64,000 bases of DNA from Xenorhabdus beddingii (lineage in GTDB: Bacteria > Pseudomonadota > Gammaproteobacteria > Enterobacterales > Enterobacteriaceae), in contig NZ_MUBK01000015.1 in assembly GCF_002127545.1 (NCBI RefSeq), positions 37,776-101,775 of the forward strand, given 5' to 3'. Below the pieces are notes generated by a model that saw nothing but the letters and a program-made list of their open reading frames with translations, ran no database searches and was not told where the DNA came from. Shown in pieces: positions 46,936 through 57,394 of the stretch. Made by a program: the position numbers and the translations under genes. Within the stretch, counting starts at the first letter, position 1. Each line of letters begins with the position of its first letter.

Positions 46936-47405
46936 CATTGCTGAGGATCAATATTGTTTTATTAAACATGGGTAACTTGATTTGTTATATATTGAATATT
47001 TACAGAAAAAATTCAATAAATCAGTCAGATTATGGTGATTTAATAAAAATTTTTCCTAAAAGGTTGACTTCATTTATGGAAAATTCTTAGCAAAGTTCAT
47101 TTTATAGATAAATATGCTATCTTTATCAAAGAAAAAATAGTGGTATAAAATGATATTAATTCCAAAGAAAAAAATAGCTAAAGGATAATTCAATCATAAA
47201 GCCAATCTCTTAACGAAAAACTTTACATTTATTATTCATTTTCCATATTCATTCCGCCCCGTCATTCAGCAAATTAATTCCCATCTTAAATACAGTGATG
47301 CATTTTCTGCATACTGCATCTTTTATTTGCATTTCATCGAAAGTTAAAAAAATGTAAATATCCGATCACATTACAATCAGGAAACAAAAAAATAAGAGAG
47401 TCACC
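46936..47405. other. AT-rich intergenic region before the symporter
   Basis: About 470 bp between divergent genes, AT-rich, with no supported reading frame. It must contain the symporter promoter and its leader. Confidence 0.55.
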
Positions 47406-48689
47406 ATGAACAAGCAAAAACTCATGCAGCAAATTATTATCGCCATTCTGCTTGGAATTATTACCGGTTGGGGCTTTCATCATTATCTTGATGCCAACCA
47501 GACAAAAGAAGTCGCCTCCTACATCAACATCATCACCGATATATTTCTGCGTCTGATAAAAATGATCATCGCGCCACTCGTCTTTGCCACGATTGTGAGT
47601 GGATTAATATCAATCGGAGGCTCCTCTTCCGTAGGACGCATTACTATCAAAGCGATGGTATGGTTTATTGTCGCGGGGTTAGTCTCACTTGGCATTGGTA
47701 TGCTGATGGCCAACATATTCCAGCCCGGCGTTGGGCTTAATGTGACCATTATGCAGCAGGAAGAGGTCAATACTGGCCTCAATACCAGTGGGTTCTCGCT
47801 GAAAAACTTTATCAGCCATATTTTCCCAAGTAGCTTCGCTTCAGCGATGGCCAATAATGAAATCTTGCAGATCCTGATTTTCTCTCTATTTTTTGGTGCT
47901 GCGCTTTCCTATATTTGTCACAGTCGCCAGAAGAAAAGCCCCATCGTGACCTTGATTGAAGATCTGGGGCGCATCATGTTTCGTATCACAGACTATGTGA
48001 TGTCATTTGCGCCGATTGCGGTGTTTGCTGCCATTGCCTCCGCCGTTACCGTACAAGGTCTGGGTCTGCTTTATGATTACGGCAAACTGATTGGACTCTT
48101 TTACCTTAGCCTATTTTTACTTTGGGCAATTCTGTCAGCCGTCGGGTTCTTTTTCCTTGGCAAGGGCATGTTTTCACTGATGAAACTGATTCGGGAACCC
48201 GTCACATTGGCCTTTGCCACCGCGAGCAGTGAATCCGCTTATCCCAAGACCATGAATGCACTGAATCGCTTTGGCGTACCGAAAAAAATCTCCAGTTTCG
48301 TATTACCCTTGGGCTACTCCTTTAACCTCGATGGTTCGATGATGTACCAATCCTTTGCGGTACTCTTCATTGCGCAGGCTTACAACATCGACCTGAGCGT
48401 CACAGAACAGATCATGATTATGTTGACGCTGATGATCACCAGCAAAGGCATGGCAGGGGTTGCGCGAGCTTCGGTGGTGGTCGTTGCAGCGACATTGCCG
48501 ATGTTCAGCCTGCCAGAAGCGGGGATTTTGCTCATCCTCGCCATTGATCAATTCCTTGATATGGGACGCACCGCAACTAACGTCGTGGGCAACAGCATTT
48601 CTACCGCCGTGATTGCTAAATTGGAAGAAAAACAGGGCAATGACGAACAGGAAGCGCAGCAAAATGCAATAGCGCGCCAAGAAGCGTGA
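47406..48689 (+). CDS. Dicarboxylate/amino-acid:cation symporter (DAACS family)
   Basis: A 427-residue membrane protein with about eight helices and the two re-entrant-loop signatures: TASSESAYPKTMNAL (serine-rich HP1 region) and LGYSFNLDGSMMYQS (the NMDGT-like motif). Family members import aspartate, glutamate or C4-dicarboxylates with Na+ or H+. The neighbouring racemase suggests an acidic amino acid substrate. SD AAGAGAG precedes the ATG. Confidence 0.9.
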   Translation: MNKQKLMQQIIIAILLGIITGWGFHHYLDANQTKEVASYINIITDIFLRLIKMIIAPLVFATIVSGLISIGGSSSVGRITIKAMVWFIVAGLVSLGIGMLMANIFQPGVGLNVTIMQQEEVNTGLNTSGFSLKNFISHIFPSSFASAMANNEILQILIFSLFFGAALSYICHSRQKKSPIVTLIEDLGRIMFRITDYVMSFAPIAVFAAIASAVTVQGLGLLYDYGKLIGLFYLSLFLLWAILSAVGFFFLGKGMFSLMKLIREPVTLAFATASSESAYPKTMNALNRFGVPKKISSFVLPLGYSFNLDGSMMYQSFAVLFIAQAYNIDLSVTEQIMIMLTLMITSKGMAGVARASVVVVAATLPMFSLPEAGILLILAIDQFLDMGRTATNVVGNSISTAVIAKLEEKQGNDEQEAQQNAIARQEA

Positions 48690-48753
48690 GCAAACTTGCT
48701 GTACTCCATCAGTGATTACAGCAAGTTATGTTAATTTGGTAGCAGATTGGTGG

Positions 48754-49647
48754 TCAGATAGCTGTCCACCTTTTGCGCATATATTGCCAAAAACGCTCTG
48801 AGGACGGATTAAGGCGGGCATAAGTTCGATAAATAAAAACGCCCATTTTTATTGCCGTCTGCCCAGGTTCCAGAGAGCACAATTTCTGCTCCTTAAGTTC
48901 CTCACGGATTAAATAATCAGGCAACCAACCGACACCATGACCATCCAGCACCATACGTTTCAGTAATTCACTCATGGATGAAAGACAAAAATAAGTGAAC
49001 CTATCCCTGAAATCTTTTTCCAGCAACTGATTCACCTGACGCCCCATATAACTTTCATCGGTGTATTTCATCAACGGTAAAGGCGCATTTTCCAGCCGAT
49101 ATAACGGCTTTCCATCAGCGTTACAGCCAGAGACAAGGTATAACCTCGCGTCCAATACGTTATGATGAAGGAACGGTGACGTCATCAACTCTTCATTAAA
49201 GAAAGACAGAATAAAATCACTTTTGCCATTTTTGAGGTTATTAACCGCTTCATCAACATTAATGGATTCAATATTAAAAACCTTATCCTGACTCTCCGAA
49301 AAGCCAGAAATTAACTCAGGCAGTAGCGAAATAGAAAGTGAATGGGCTGCGGCGATATTAATTCGATATTTAGATATTTCCCCACCTTGTATTTTACCGA
49401 TTTGATGTTCGATATCACCCAGAAGATTTCTGACATAAATAATAAAATCCCTTCCTTGCAACGAAAGTTTTAATGGATTCGAGTTACGATTAACTATTTC
49501 AAACCCGACAGCATTCTCAAGCGCCTGAATCCTTCGACTAAAAGACGATTGGGATATATTCCTCCGTTCTGCGGCAAGCGTAAAACTTCGTAACTCTTCC
49601 AACATTACCGCATCATATAACCACTTTAGCTCAATATTATGAAACAT
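48754..49647 (-). CDS. LysR-family transcription regulator
   Basis: A 297-residue regulator with the HTH near residues 20-45 (SFTLAAERRNISQSSFSRRIQALE) and an effector-binding domain. It lies between the symporter and the racemase and divergent from the racemase, so it probably controls one or both. Relatives of this type (YPDL-rich effector domain, DGHGVGWLPDYLI) often regulate amino-acid metabolism. Confidence 0.88.
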   Translation of the reverse strand: MFHNIELKWLYDAVMLEELRSFTLAAERRNISQSSFSRRIQALENAVGFEIVNRNSNPLKLSLQGRDFIIYVRNLLGDIEHQIGKIQGGEISKYRINIAAAHSLSISLLPELISGFSESQDKVFNIESINVDEAVNNLKNGKSDFILSFFNEELMTSPFLHHNVLDARLYLVSGCNADGKPLYRLENAPLPLMKYTDESYMGRQVNQLLEKDFRDRFTYFCLSSMSELLKRMVLDGHGVGWLPDYLIREELKEQKLCSLEPGQTAIKMGVFIYRTYARLNPSSERFWQYMRKRWTAI

Positions 49648-49784
49648 AGATCCACCCTATAAAATAACGCTTTTCTATTTCAATAAGTGAAATGCCTTAT
49701 GCAAATTCAACATAGCACATGGAAATATTGCAATTACGAATTGTAATGACTATGCCATCATAACGATTATTTATGGAGAGGCAT

Positions 49785-50483
49785 ATGAAAAAAATAATTG
49801 GCATACTGGGTGGAATGGGTCCCGCTGCAACGGTGGATGCAATGGATAAGATCGTTAAAAATACGCCAGCAAATCGTGATCAGCAACATATTCCGGTTAT
49901 TGCTGTTTCTTTTCCTGATATACCGGATAGGACAACGAGTATTGTTTCTGGTGGAGAATCACCGTTAAACCAAATGTTGGCTGCATTGAAAATACTGGAA
50001 GCCGCAGGTGCTCAGTGTATTATCATGCCCTGTAATACCGCCCATTATTGGTATGATGAATTAAAATCATCAACTAAAACGAATTTCCTAAATATGATTG
50101 ACATTACTTGCCATAAAATTATCAGTGAGGGAATTAATAACGTTGCTATTCTTGCAACAACCGGGACAATAAAGGCAGGGCTTTATCAAGCCAAGTTGGA
50201 GAAAGAGAATATCCATTGTGTGGTTCCTGATGACACTCAACAACATTATATTATGGAGAGTATTTTGGCTTATAAAAGTGGGGATGAAGAAAGAGCATAT
50301 CGATTAATAAAATCGGTTATTGATCAGCTTAACCATGCTGGAGTTGCAAAGTTTATTATGGGGTGCACTGAAATACCGGTGATTCTTAGGAGGGAAGATA
50401 ATCGGGATAGGTATATTGATGCTACGGAGGAATTGGTTAAGTGTGCGGTGGAATGGTGTTGTTTGGATTTAAATTGTATTTAA
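49785..50483 (+). CDS. Aspartate/glutamate racemase family protein
   Basis: A 232-residue cofactor-independent racemase with the two catalytic Cys: Cys83 in MPCNTAHYW and Cys194 in MGCTEIP. The N-terminus KKIIGILGGMGPAAT is the YgeA/RacX type. The start at 49785 is preceded by SD GGAGAGG; an earlier ATG (49773) overlaps that SD. It could supply D-amino acids or broaden use of imported Asp/Glu. It pairs functionally with the symporter at 47406. Confidence 0.9.
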   Translation: MKKIIGILGGMGPAATVDAMDKIVKNTPANRDQQHIPVIAVSFPDIPDRTTSIVSGGESPLNQMLAALKILEAAGAQCIIMPCNTAHYWYDELKSSTKTNFLNMIDITCHKIISEGINNVAILATTGTIKAGLYQAKLEKENIHCVVPDDTQQHYIMESILAYKSGDEERAYRLIKSVIDQLNHAGVAKFIMGCTEIPVILRREDNRDRYIDATEELVKCAVEWCCLDLNCI

Positions 50484-50497
50484 TAAAGTTAATATAA

Positions 50498-51213
50498 GGG
50501 GCTGTCCTAGATAACAATTATATTTTCCCATTAACTATTTGTTTTAAAGCATGTAATTGTTCTTTTACACTCGGTGTGTTAAACCTCCACTCACACTCCT
50601 TGAAAAAGAGTTCAAAATGTTCCTATGGTATGCCATTAAATTTACGCATATGACGTTTGGCTTGGTTCCAAAAATTCTCTATCCCATTGATAGGGTTTTG
50701 ACTATTTTTAGCGTCTACAAATTCCGTGCTATGGTTGATTCGAAAGTGTTTAAAATCGGACACGTCCAGCACATCATAACTGGCAAAATTGTCTGTATAG
50801 ACCAAGCTGTCAGGCTTAATTTTCGCTGTGATTATCGGCATCAAGGTATCAGATTTAGCGTTAGGTATGAGGCGAGTGTAGACCTTACCACCTCGCTTGA
50901 GAAGCCCGAAAACAGGGACTTTTCCGGCTGAACCTCGCCCACATTTTCCCTTACGTTTCCCCCCAAATAACTTTCGTCTATCTCGATTTCACCTTCAAAC
51001 ATGGAGTGTTCATCGACATAATCAGCGATAAGGACTCTGAGGCGGTGAAAATAGTAAGCTGAAGTCGTTTTGTTGACACCCACTAATTCTGCCGCAGTGC
51101 GAGCTGTAGCCCCTGCCACAAAGAGCTCCTGAAGACGTTTTTACTTGTATTGGCTAATCCGACTTTTTCTCATTTGGCTATCCTAGATCAAATTACTTAT
51201 CTAGGACAGCCCC
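50498..51213. mobile_element. IS1595-family insertion sequence, inactive
   Basis: A 716-bp element bounded by perfect 17-bp inverted repeats GGGGCTGTCCTAGATAA (50498-50514) and its complement (51197-51213). It carries a single broken transposase on the minus strand. An additional partial copy of the end sequence (TATCCTAGAT near 51180) lies inside the right end. No clear target duplication is visible. Confidence 0.85.
50580..51173 (-). pseudogene. IS1595/IS1016-type transposase, broken
   Basis: Read from ATG at 51173, the product starts MRKSRISQYK then meets TAA, continues KRLQELFVAGATARTAAELVG and the DDE segment IEIDESYLGG, loses frame by one base in a T/G run near 50970, resumes as GKRKGKCGRGSAGKVPVFG...YTDNFASYDVLDVS, and meets a TAG after RKFNGIP before the expected EHFELFFKECEWRFN end. 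Two stops and one frameshift make it inactive. Confidence 0.88.
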
Positions 51214-51301
51214 AATTAGAATAGTGTGTTTTGAACGCGGGTTAATAATAGTTTGTCTCACATCCTTTCTATAAAAAAAGGGTGTGAGAAAATAGGAATT
51301 A

Positions 51302-52015
51302 TTAATCGGAAGATAAAGATCTTATTCTATCTGTTTGTGATAGTTCTTTGATAACCTCTTCTAATTCCTTGCTAAAATCTGTTTCTACAGCAATTGAAGT
51401 TATGGCTCCAATAAGTTCATTATAGAAGTTTTTATCACCAGTTAAACGGTACCAAAAATCTTGACCTATAATGACAGGATAATCATACTGCTCTGAGATA
51501 CGTTTGTAGTGGCCACTAAGTTCACTATCTTGACCATATAATACACCAACTATCATATCATCGCGTGGGATACGCAAATTATTTGTTCGAGCCAGGTTAA
51601 TTACACCTTTAAAATGACCAGCAATGGATTCAACATCATCTTTATTGATAGTATTGGGGCCAGCCTTGATTTGGCAATACTTCTTATTACCATCAAGTTG
51701 ATCTATAAATTCAATGTCAATTCCTGATGTTGTACTCCCGAATGATTCTTTTAAAATGCTTATAAAATTTTGCATATGAGTACCAAATGAAGTGGTAATG
51801 GAAGTACTTAGTACCCTTGGCAAAATTAGCGTCTTTGCGATACTTTCAGGGGTTGCATTTCCTGTCAGATATTTGGCTAAGTAAACAGTCAGAAAGGGAT
51901 TTATGTTGAATTCTTTGGGGTCAACGAGCTTTAGTGTGTTTTTTCTATGGTTTTTCGCAATAGATTCTGAAAACCATTCTTTCGCTTTTGTGAGAATTTC
52001 TTCTTTATTTTTCAT
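51302..52015 (-). CDS. Type II restriction endonuclease (PmeII-like)
   Basis: A 237-residue PD-(D/E)XK nuclease: Asp100/Glu102 in SGIDIEFID and the Gln115-x-Lys117 of YCQIKAGP. The sequence pattern (FNINPFL, TSFGTHMQNF, GHFKGVINLARTN, GQDFWYRLTGD) resembles PmeII-type restriction enzymes. It belongs to a restriction-modification cluster with the Vsr and C5-methyltransferase genes. The 390-bp gap to vsr holds no gene. Its target sequence is not deducible from the sequence. Confidence 0.82.
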   Translation of the reverse strand: MKNKEEILTKAKEWFSESIAKNHRKNTLKLVDPKEFNINPFLTVYLAKYLTGNATPESIAKTLILPRVLSTSITTSFGTHMQNFISILKESFGSTTSGIDIEFIDQLDGNKKYCQIKAGPNTINKDDVESIAGHFKGVINLARTNNLRIPRDDMIVGVLYGQDSELSGHYKRISEQYDYPVIIGQDFWYRLTGDKNFYNELIGAITSIAVETDFSKELEEVIKELSQTDRIRSLSSD

Positions 52016-52406
52016 GAAAATATCTTATAAATTAGCTGGTTAGTTTTTTATCGTTTTCTGAATGAGAATGCAGTGAATCGGAAGTATACACTCATTGTAT
52101 ACCCATATTGTAGCTTATTATTACTTAAATACATCGATTGTGTGATATGTATCTTCTAAATCACAGCATTGTTGACAATACCCACTCGCTTTCGCTACAA
52201 GGCTACCATGTTCCAAAGGGGAGCCAGCTATCAACTTTGCACGTTACAATTTTTTGTATATTAATACAGAAAGAGTATCCTTGGATGATACATTATCTAT
52301 AAGATAGCTTATACTGAATTTATTTACATATGTTAGTTGATTTATATAATAAATAAAACCATCCATGGATATTAGTTTTTGAAATATAATTTTTTTAGGA
52401 AGAGTT
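52016..52406. other. Intergenic region of the restriction-modification cluster
   Basis: AT-rich gap between the divergent restriction and vsr genes. No C-protein gene or clear C-box was found; promoters for both genes are expected here. Confidence 0.5.
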
Positions 52407-52880
52407 ATGAGAAGAGCCAATGACCCAGAACTTCGTAGTAAAATTATGAGATCAATTAAAAGTAGTGGAACATCTATAGAGAAGGAAATTGAGAAACTTA
52501 TTGATAATTTAGGAATTAATTATAGAAAGCAAGAAAAAATATTGTTTGGAAAACCCGATTTTATTATAGACGAATATCAAGCTATATTATTTGTCAACGG
52601 TTGTTTTTGGCATGGACATGAATGCCATATATTTAAAGTCCCTAAAACTAGAACTGAATTTTGGTTAAAAAAGATAAATAAAAATATTTATAGAGATTAT
52701 ATTTTTATTAACTCATTATTGAATGAAGGTTGGAGGGTGTTGATAATATGGGAATGTTCTTTACGTGGAAGATATAAATTACCTCGTTTGGAATTATCTA
52801 GACGAATTGAAGAATGGTTGTGTGAAGGAAATACATGTGCGGAGATAAATTTTAAAGGAATTTATGAAATTTCTTTTTAA
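52407..52880 (+). CDS. vsr: Very-short-patch mismatch endonuclease Vsr
   Basis: Vsr nicks T:G mismatches left by deamination of 5-methylcytosine. The 157-residue protein has the catalytic Asp51 in GKPDFIID, the zinc-type NGCFWHGHECH segment and RTEFWLKKINKN. It is the usual partner of a C5 methyltransferase, which lies next door (convergent). SD AGGAAGAG precedes the ATG. Confidence 0.93.
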   Translation: MRRANDPELRSKIMRSIKSSGTSIEKEIEKLIDNLGINYRKQEKILFGKPDFIIDEYQAILFVNGCFWHGHECHIFKVPKTRTEFWLKKINKNIYRDYIFINSLLNEGWRVLIIWECSLRGRYKLPRLELSRRIEEWLCEGNTCAEINFKGIYEISF

Positions 52881-53018
52881 GAAAAATATCCCACTAAAAA
52901 CTTCTATATTTTTCAAGGAAATATATTACAAATGGTTTCTTTTATAACCTGACAGCTGCCAGTTACTTATGAAGAAACTGTCAAGTTAAATTTAATTTAT
53001 TAAAAAATCTTTTAGAAC

Positions 53019-54248
53019 CTAATTTTCTATATCATTCATTAGTCTAACTAAAGCTCGGCCTAATGCTGCAGCCATATTAATAGGTACAGCATTACCAATT
53101 TGTTTATAAATGGCTGTCAGTGGACCTTGAAATATCCACTCATCAGGGAATGTTTGAATGCGGGCATATTCTCTAATTTGGAGAGGTCGAGTTTCGGTTG
53201 GATGGCAACGTTCAGTTTGTTTTTGTGCTGGAGATGTTGTCAATGTCAAGCTGGGTTCATCTAAAGACAGCCGACGAGCCATACCTGTTTTCCCCCCACC
53301 CAATAAGTAGCTCTTTTTCATGTACTCACGTTGTAATTCATCAGGCAAGTCTCTCCAGTAGCCTCCCTGTGGAACTACAGACATTATTTCACGCTTACGT
53401 TTTGGGTAAACTTGCCCTAACGATTCAGGTACATCTTTTCTATATAACTCACCAGAAAAAAATGCATCTTTTAATGTCATTACCCGTTTATACGGAGATG
53501 GCCAGTGGAATTTGCCTTTTGAGGCCACATCCTTACGTATTCCAATTAATATCAGTCGCTCACGCTTTTGAGGTACTTTGTAGAAAATCGCTTTTAGCAC
53601 CCTAGGTTCTACAAGTTCATAACCTAGTTCATCGATTACACTTTTGATAACAGAAAGCGTATTACCATCGCCATGAGTTAATAATGCGCGAACATTTTCG
53701 GCTAAAAAAACTTTAGGTTGTAGTTCCTTGATTGCTCTAGCCATTTCAAAGAAAAGGGTTCCACGTGTATCCTCAAAACCTAAACTCTTTCCAGCATAAG
53801 AAAATGCTTGGCAAGGGAATCCTCCGGTTAATATATCCACTGTTTCTTTTATCTGACTAAAATTTATTTTTCCGATATCACCTTCAACAACATTCCAACT
53901 AGGGCGATTGTATCTTAGTGTTGCACATGCGTGTTTATCTAATTCATTAAGAAAAATACTTTTTAAACCAGCTTGTTCCATACCTAATGCTAACCCCCCA
54001 CCTCCAGCAAAGAGTTCAACTAAGTTGTACTCACGATTTGGTGTGATTTTTAACTCCTCATCCCAGCTTGAATTAACAATACCTTGTATTTCTGGATGGT
54101 GTAAAACTTGAGCTTGATGGATTAAACCAGTTTTAGGGTTAAGCATAAGCTCTCCCTTTCGTACCCAAGATTCAATAGTAGTTTTAGATTGGGACAGGAT
54201 GTCAGCCAATACTTCTACACTAAAATATTCATTCTGGACATCAAACAT
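53019..54248 (-). CDS. DNA (cytosine-5)-methyltransferase
   Basis: A 409-residue type II modification enzyme. An N-terminal ~65-residue extension with an HTH-like segment precedes motif I (LVELFAGGGGLALGMEQAG, ~77-95), motif IV GGFPCQAFSYAGKS (Cys146), motif VI ENV (184-186) and the C-terminal QIGNAVP motif X. It protects DNA from the PmeII-like nuclease. The gene is convergent with vsr. Confidence 0.94.
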   Translation of the reverse strand: MFDVQNEYFSVEVLADILSQSKTTIESWVRKGELMLNPKTGLIHQAQVLHHPEIQGIVNSSWDEELKITPNREYNLVELFAGGGGLALGMEQAGLKSIFLNELDKHACATLRYNRPSWNVVEGDIGKINFSQIKETVDILTGGFPCQAFSYAGKSLGFEDTRGTLFFEMARAIKELQPKVFLAENVRALLTHGDGNTLSVIKSVIDELGYELVEPRVLKAIFYKVPQKRERLILIGIRKDVASKGKFHWPSPYKRVMTLKDAFFSGELYRKDVPESLGQVYPKRKREIMSVVPQGGYWRDLPDELQREYMKKSYLLGGGKTGMARRLSLDEPSLTLTTSPAQKQTERCHPTETRPLQIREYARIQTFPDEWIFQGPLTAIYKQIGNAVPINMAAALGRALVRLMNDIEN

Positions 54249-54724
54249 ATGACGCTTCCAATAAGTTACTAATTACTGTTTAAATATACATTATTATTTC
54301 ATTTAGGTCCACTATTTTATCGATTTTATATTTTTATTCTATCGATTGAATTTTTGGTTCATAATATACTTTTTAAGTCAGGAGGTTATTGTGAAGGCAT
54401 TTAATTGATCTTATTATACTCATAATTATAAGAAACAAGGTGAAGGAAATTTTTTACATTAACCTAAACCTTGCTAAAGAAATAAACTCAGCGCCTGAAG
54501 CACGATCAAATTTTTATTAAATAATAACAATACAATAGAGATCCTCAGGCGTGATTGTTTTAGAAGAATTTTACTGCTGCATTAATGATTTTTATCAAAA
54601 AATTATTCCTCTTTGGCACTATCAACCCACCAATCACCATAGACCATTTTTTTGTTTTTGACGAACGAAATCACGCAATAGTCACGCCTCAATACGGTTG
54701 AGTGTTTTAACTACCACAAAAAAA
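54249..54724. other. Intergenic region with gene remnants
   Basis: It contains AGGAGG followed 6 bases later by a five-codon frame (GTG AAG GCA TTT AAT TGA, from about 54391). On the minus strand a 33-codon coding tail ends VYGDWWVDSAKEE (stop 54603-54605). Both look like remnants of deleted genes. Confidence 0.4.
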
Positions 54725-55340
54725 TCACTTCCCAACCCCAACCGGATAAGACTCAAACAAATACCCATCAAAATCAGGGTCATCGACGTCCGATAACTCC
54801 AGCAATCGCTGTTTCACGTTTTCCAGATGCTGCCACATAGCTTGTTTCGCCGCCACCGGATCTTTTTTTATCATCGCGGCTAAAATCGCCTGATGATCAT
54901 TCAACCATTCCCTGCGATAGTCGGTATTCGTGATGCGGGTATGCAATTTCCCCCACATTGGGTTATTTTCACGCCATGACCACGACTGTTTTAGTAATTC
55001 AACTAACATGCTGTTATGCGTCGCTTGTGCGATGGCTAAATGAAATTCTCTATCGCCGGATTCATCTTCACCCGATTCCAGATCATTTCTTTCTTTTTCT
55101 AATGCCCGGCGCATATTCGCAATATCGACTGGTGTAACTTGAGTTGCTGCAAATTCTGCAATATTACTTTCCAATAATTGGCGAGCCTGTAATAACTCAA
55201 AAGGTTCTGCCGCATTTTCTGCATAGGATTTGGCTACTTTCGGTAAGTTGATGATATAAATCCCCGAATGCCGACCATAACCTTGACGGACTTCAATCAG
55301 GTTCTCTAATTCCAGCATGATGACCGCTTCGCGGTACTGA
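54725..55340 (-). pseudogene. UxuR/ExuR-type GntR-family regulator lacking its DNA-binding domain
   Basis: The FadR-subfamily C-terminal effector domain is intact (for example ELLQARQLLESNIAEFAA, FHLAIAQATHNSMLVELL). Only the last ~25 residues of the winged helix (REAVIMLELENLIEVRQGYG) remain. Upstream of the REAV the frame runs straight into kdgK sequence, so the first ~55 codons and promoter are deleted. It probably once regulated hexuronate/KDG catabolism with the adjacent kinase. Confidence 0.82.
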
Positions 55341-56190
55341 TCCATTGAGTCAGGGTATGATTTCACGCTGGCAGCAAGAGGGAATCAACACTTCTTTGGT
55401 ATTAACCGATAACGCCCATCAATCCGGTTTGTACCTGATCCAGCTTGATGCACAAGGTGAGAGAACGTTTCTTTATTGGCGTGATAATTCGGCGGCTCGT
55501 TATCTATTGCGACATCCTGACTACCCTAAACTTTGTCAGCAATTGCAGGGTATGGACGCGTGCTACCTGGGTGGGATCAGTTTGGCGATTTTACCCAAAG
55601 GTGATCGTCAATTGTTGCTCAATGAGTTGAACAAGTTGTCTTGTACTATTTTCTTCGACAGCAATTATCGTCCGGCATTATGGGAAAACGCATCACAAGC
55701 CCGTGAGTGTTATCAGCAAATGTACGCCATCACCGATATCACCTTGATGACTGACGATGATGAAGCACGGCTGTGGGGAGAAGAGAGTTCGATTGACGAA
55801 AGTTTTCAGCACCTGAAAAAGATGGGGTCAAACAAGAGGTTATCAAAGCGGGCGCGCAGGGCTGTTTTTATCGCGACTTACTTTTCTCAGGAGAGAATTT
55901 TTTGGGTAAGAATATCTTGGATAATAATAGTCAAGCTGAAATACAGCATATTGCAGCGCAACCTGTTGCGTCAGTGATTGATACCACCGCAGCAGGTGAT
56001 GCCTTTAATACCGCTTTATCGCGGGGCGATTAAACGGGAAACCCATCAACGATTCAGCGTTAATGGTGGACATCAACTGGCGAGAGTGGTGATCCAGTAT
56101 AAAGGGGCTATTATTCCTAAAACAGCGACACTACATGTTACTGAGCGTTTTTATTCAGGATACTATCCGATCTCAAAAGATAACCTATAA
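55340..56190 (+). pseudogene. kdgK: 2-dehydro-3-deoxygluconokinase KdgK, decayed
   Basis: A PfkB-family sugar kinase remnant. The N-terminal ~70 codons are missing; homology begins at SQGMISRWQQEGINTSLV. After LKKMG a frameshift near 55830 moves to a second frame containing the catalytic motif IDTTAAGDAFN (55979-56005). A further shift/deletion near 56020 leads to the C-terminal LARVVIQYKGAIIPKTA. Gene decay is therefore advanced. Confidence 0.85.
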
Positions 56191-56206
56191 AACAGTTTGC
56201 CTTACT

Positions 56207-56267
56207 GGATACCCAATAGATTTCAAGATGCAGACAACAAAGCGACAATTTGAAGTATGACAGGTAT
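56207..56267 (+). repeat. Dispersed ~61-bp palindromic repeat, copy D
   Basis: GGATACCCAATAGATTTCAAG to GACAGGTAT, forward orientation, just after the kdgK remnant. It is the most diverged of the four copies. Confidence 0.75.
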
Positions 56268-57253
56268 TAATGCGAATTTGATATTAATAACAGATTTATA
56301 CTCATTCAAATCACGGAACTCAATTCTACAATGTCTATTTTTTTATCATTATTAGATGAGATTCGGGCTTAAGCCTGCATTCCTTGTAACTACATTCCCC
56401 TGGCTGTAATTCCTCCGCTAAAAAGCTCAATAAAGTGATTATTAATTAATCAATCATCAAAGAAAACATAACGCGAGTTGATAAAAACCCTCTGTTAAAC
56501 ACAAATAATCACTTAATTGTTTTTATTGAACAAAACAACCCAATATCAGACCAGAGAGAGTTTTTCTCGTTATTCATTAGTGCGAGTAGAACCCAGCTTT
56601 CGGCAGATTTTAAGTTTATTTAGTGGAAAAAATGATTTTAAGTGATATTTTTAATGAAAATATAGAGATTTGGCAATAATAATACACAAAAATGTTCAAT
56701 TCTCTTTATATAAGTGAAATCAATAAAATTTTATTAAAAAACAAAACATTTTATACCAAACTGTCTAGTTTAGATTTATAATCCATATTATTACCATTAA
56801 ATGGAGTTTAATTTTGGATATGTAATGCTTTTGGAACATAAATTCTAATTAATTTGATGGGCTTGATCAATATCATGTAACATTTTTTAACCATTGATAC
56901 TATTTCAATGCAACAAAATGTGTGAATAACAAAAAAAATTCATATATTATAAACGCTTAAACTAAATGTTTTGTGATATGTAATGAAATTTGACTTAGGT
57001 TATATTATGTAGGATTATGTTTACAGTTTGGTATATTTTGTCCAGTTTATAACCTCAAAAAAGCCATCGATAAGAAGCCGATATGTCAATTAATATGAGA
57101 TTAGTGATAAACTTATTATTATTTGCATATTTATCTTATTTTATGTCTTTAAAATCATTAAAAATCAATCAAGTAAAATATTCAATTTACATAAAAACCT
57201 ATAAGGTAAAAATTAGGAGCATACGGGTTATCTCTCATGCAAGGAGAACAAAA
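56268..57253. other. Long AT-rich non-coding region
   Basis: About 985 bp of very AT-rich DNA after the kdgK remnant with no supported gene. It separates the decayed locus from the next small genes and may contain promoters and H-NS sites. Confidence 0.5.
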
Positions 57254-57394
57254 ATGCGGTTTAACCTACGGCAGCCAAGAGATGCAGAGATGACAACAGA
57301 ACAGAGAAACGTAATTCGTATCATGGAAGAACACACCTTGCCTCGGTGGGGGGCTGTTTTTTACCAGACGTTAATAAAAAGGTCATGTCATTAA
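57254..57394 (+). CDS. Small protein, 46 residues, unrecognised
   Basis: MRFNLRQPRDAEMTTEQRNV... ends HCH-like in RSCH. Its ATG at 57254 follows a strong SD AAGGAG with 7-base spacing, better than any other start in this frame (which is open to 57083). The protein is charged and soluble. Function unknown; it lies 200 bp upstream of an XRE regulator on the same strand. Confidence 0.4.
   Translation: MRFNLRQPRDAEMTTEQRNVIRIMEEHTLPRWGAVFYQTLIKRSCH

Noticed and set aside
50557..50931. Plus-strand frame of 124 codons in the IS
   Set aside because: It is antisense to the transposase and shows no family features.
54603..54716. Minus-strand 33-codon frame ending VYGDWWVDSAKEE as a gene
   Set aside because: No start codon with a ribosome site and an upstream stop; treated as a remnant of a lost gene.
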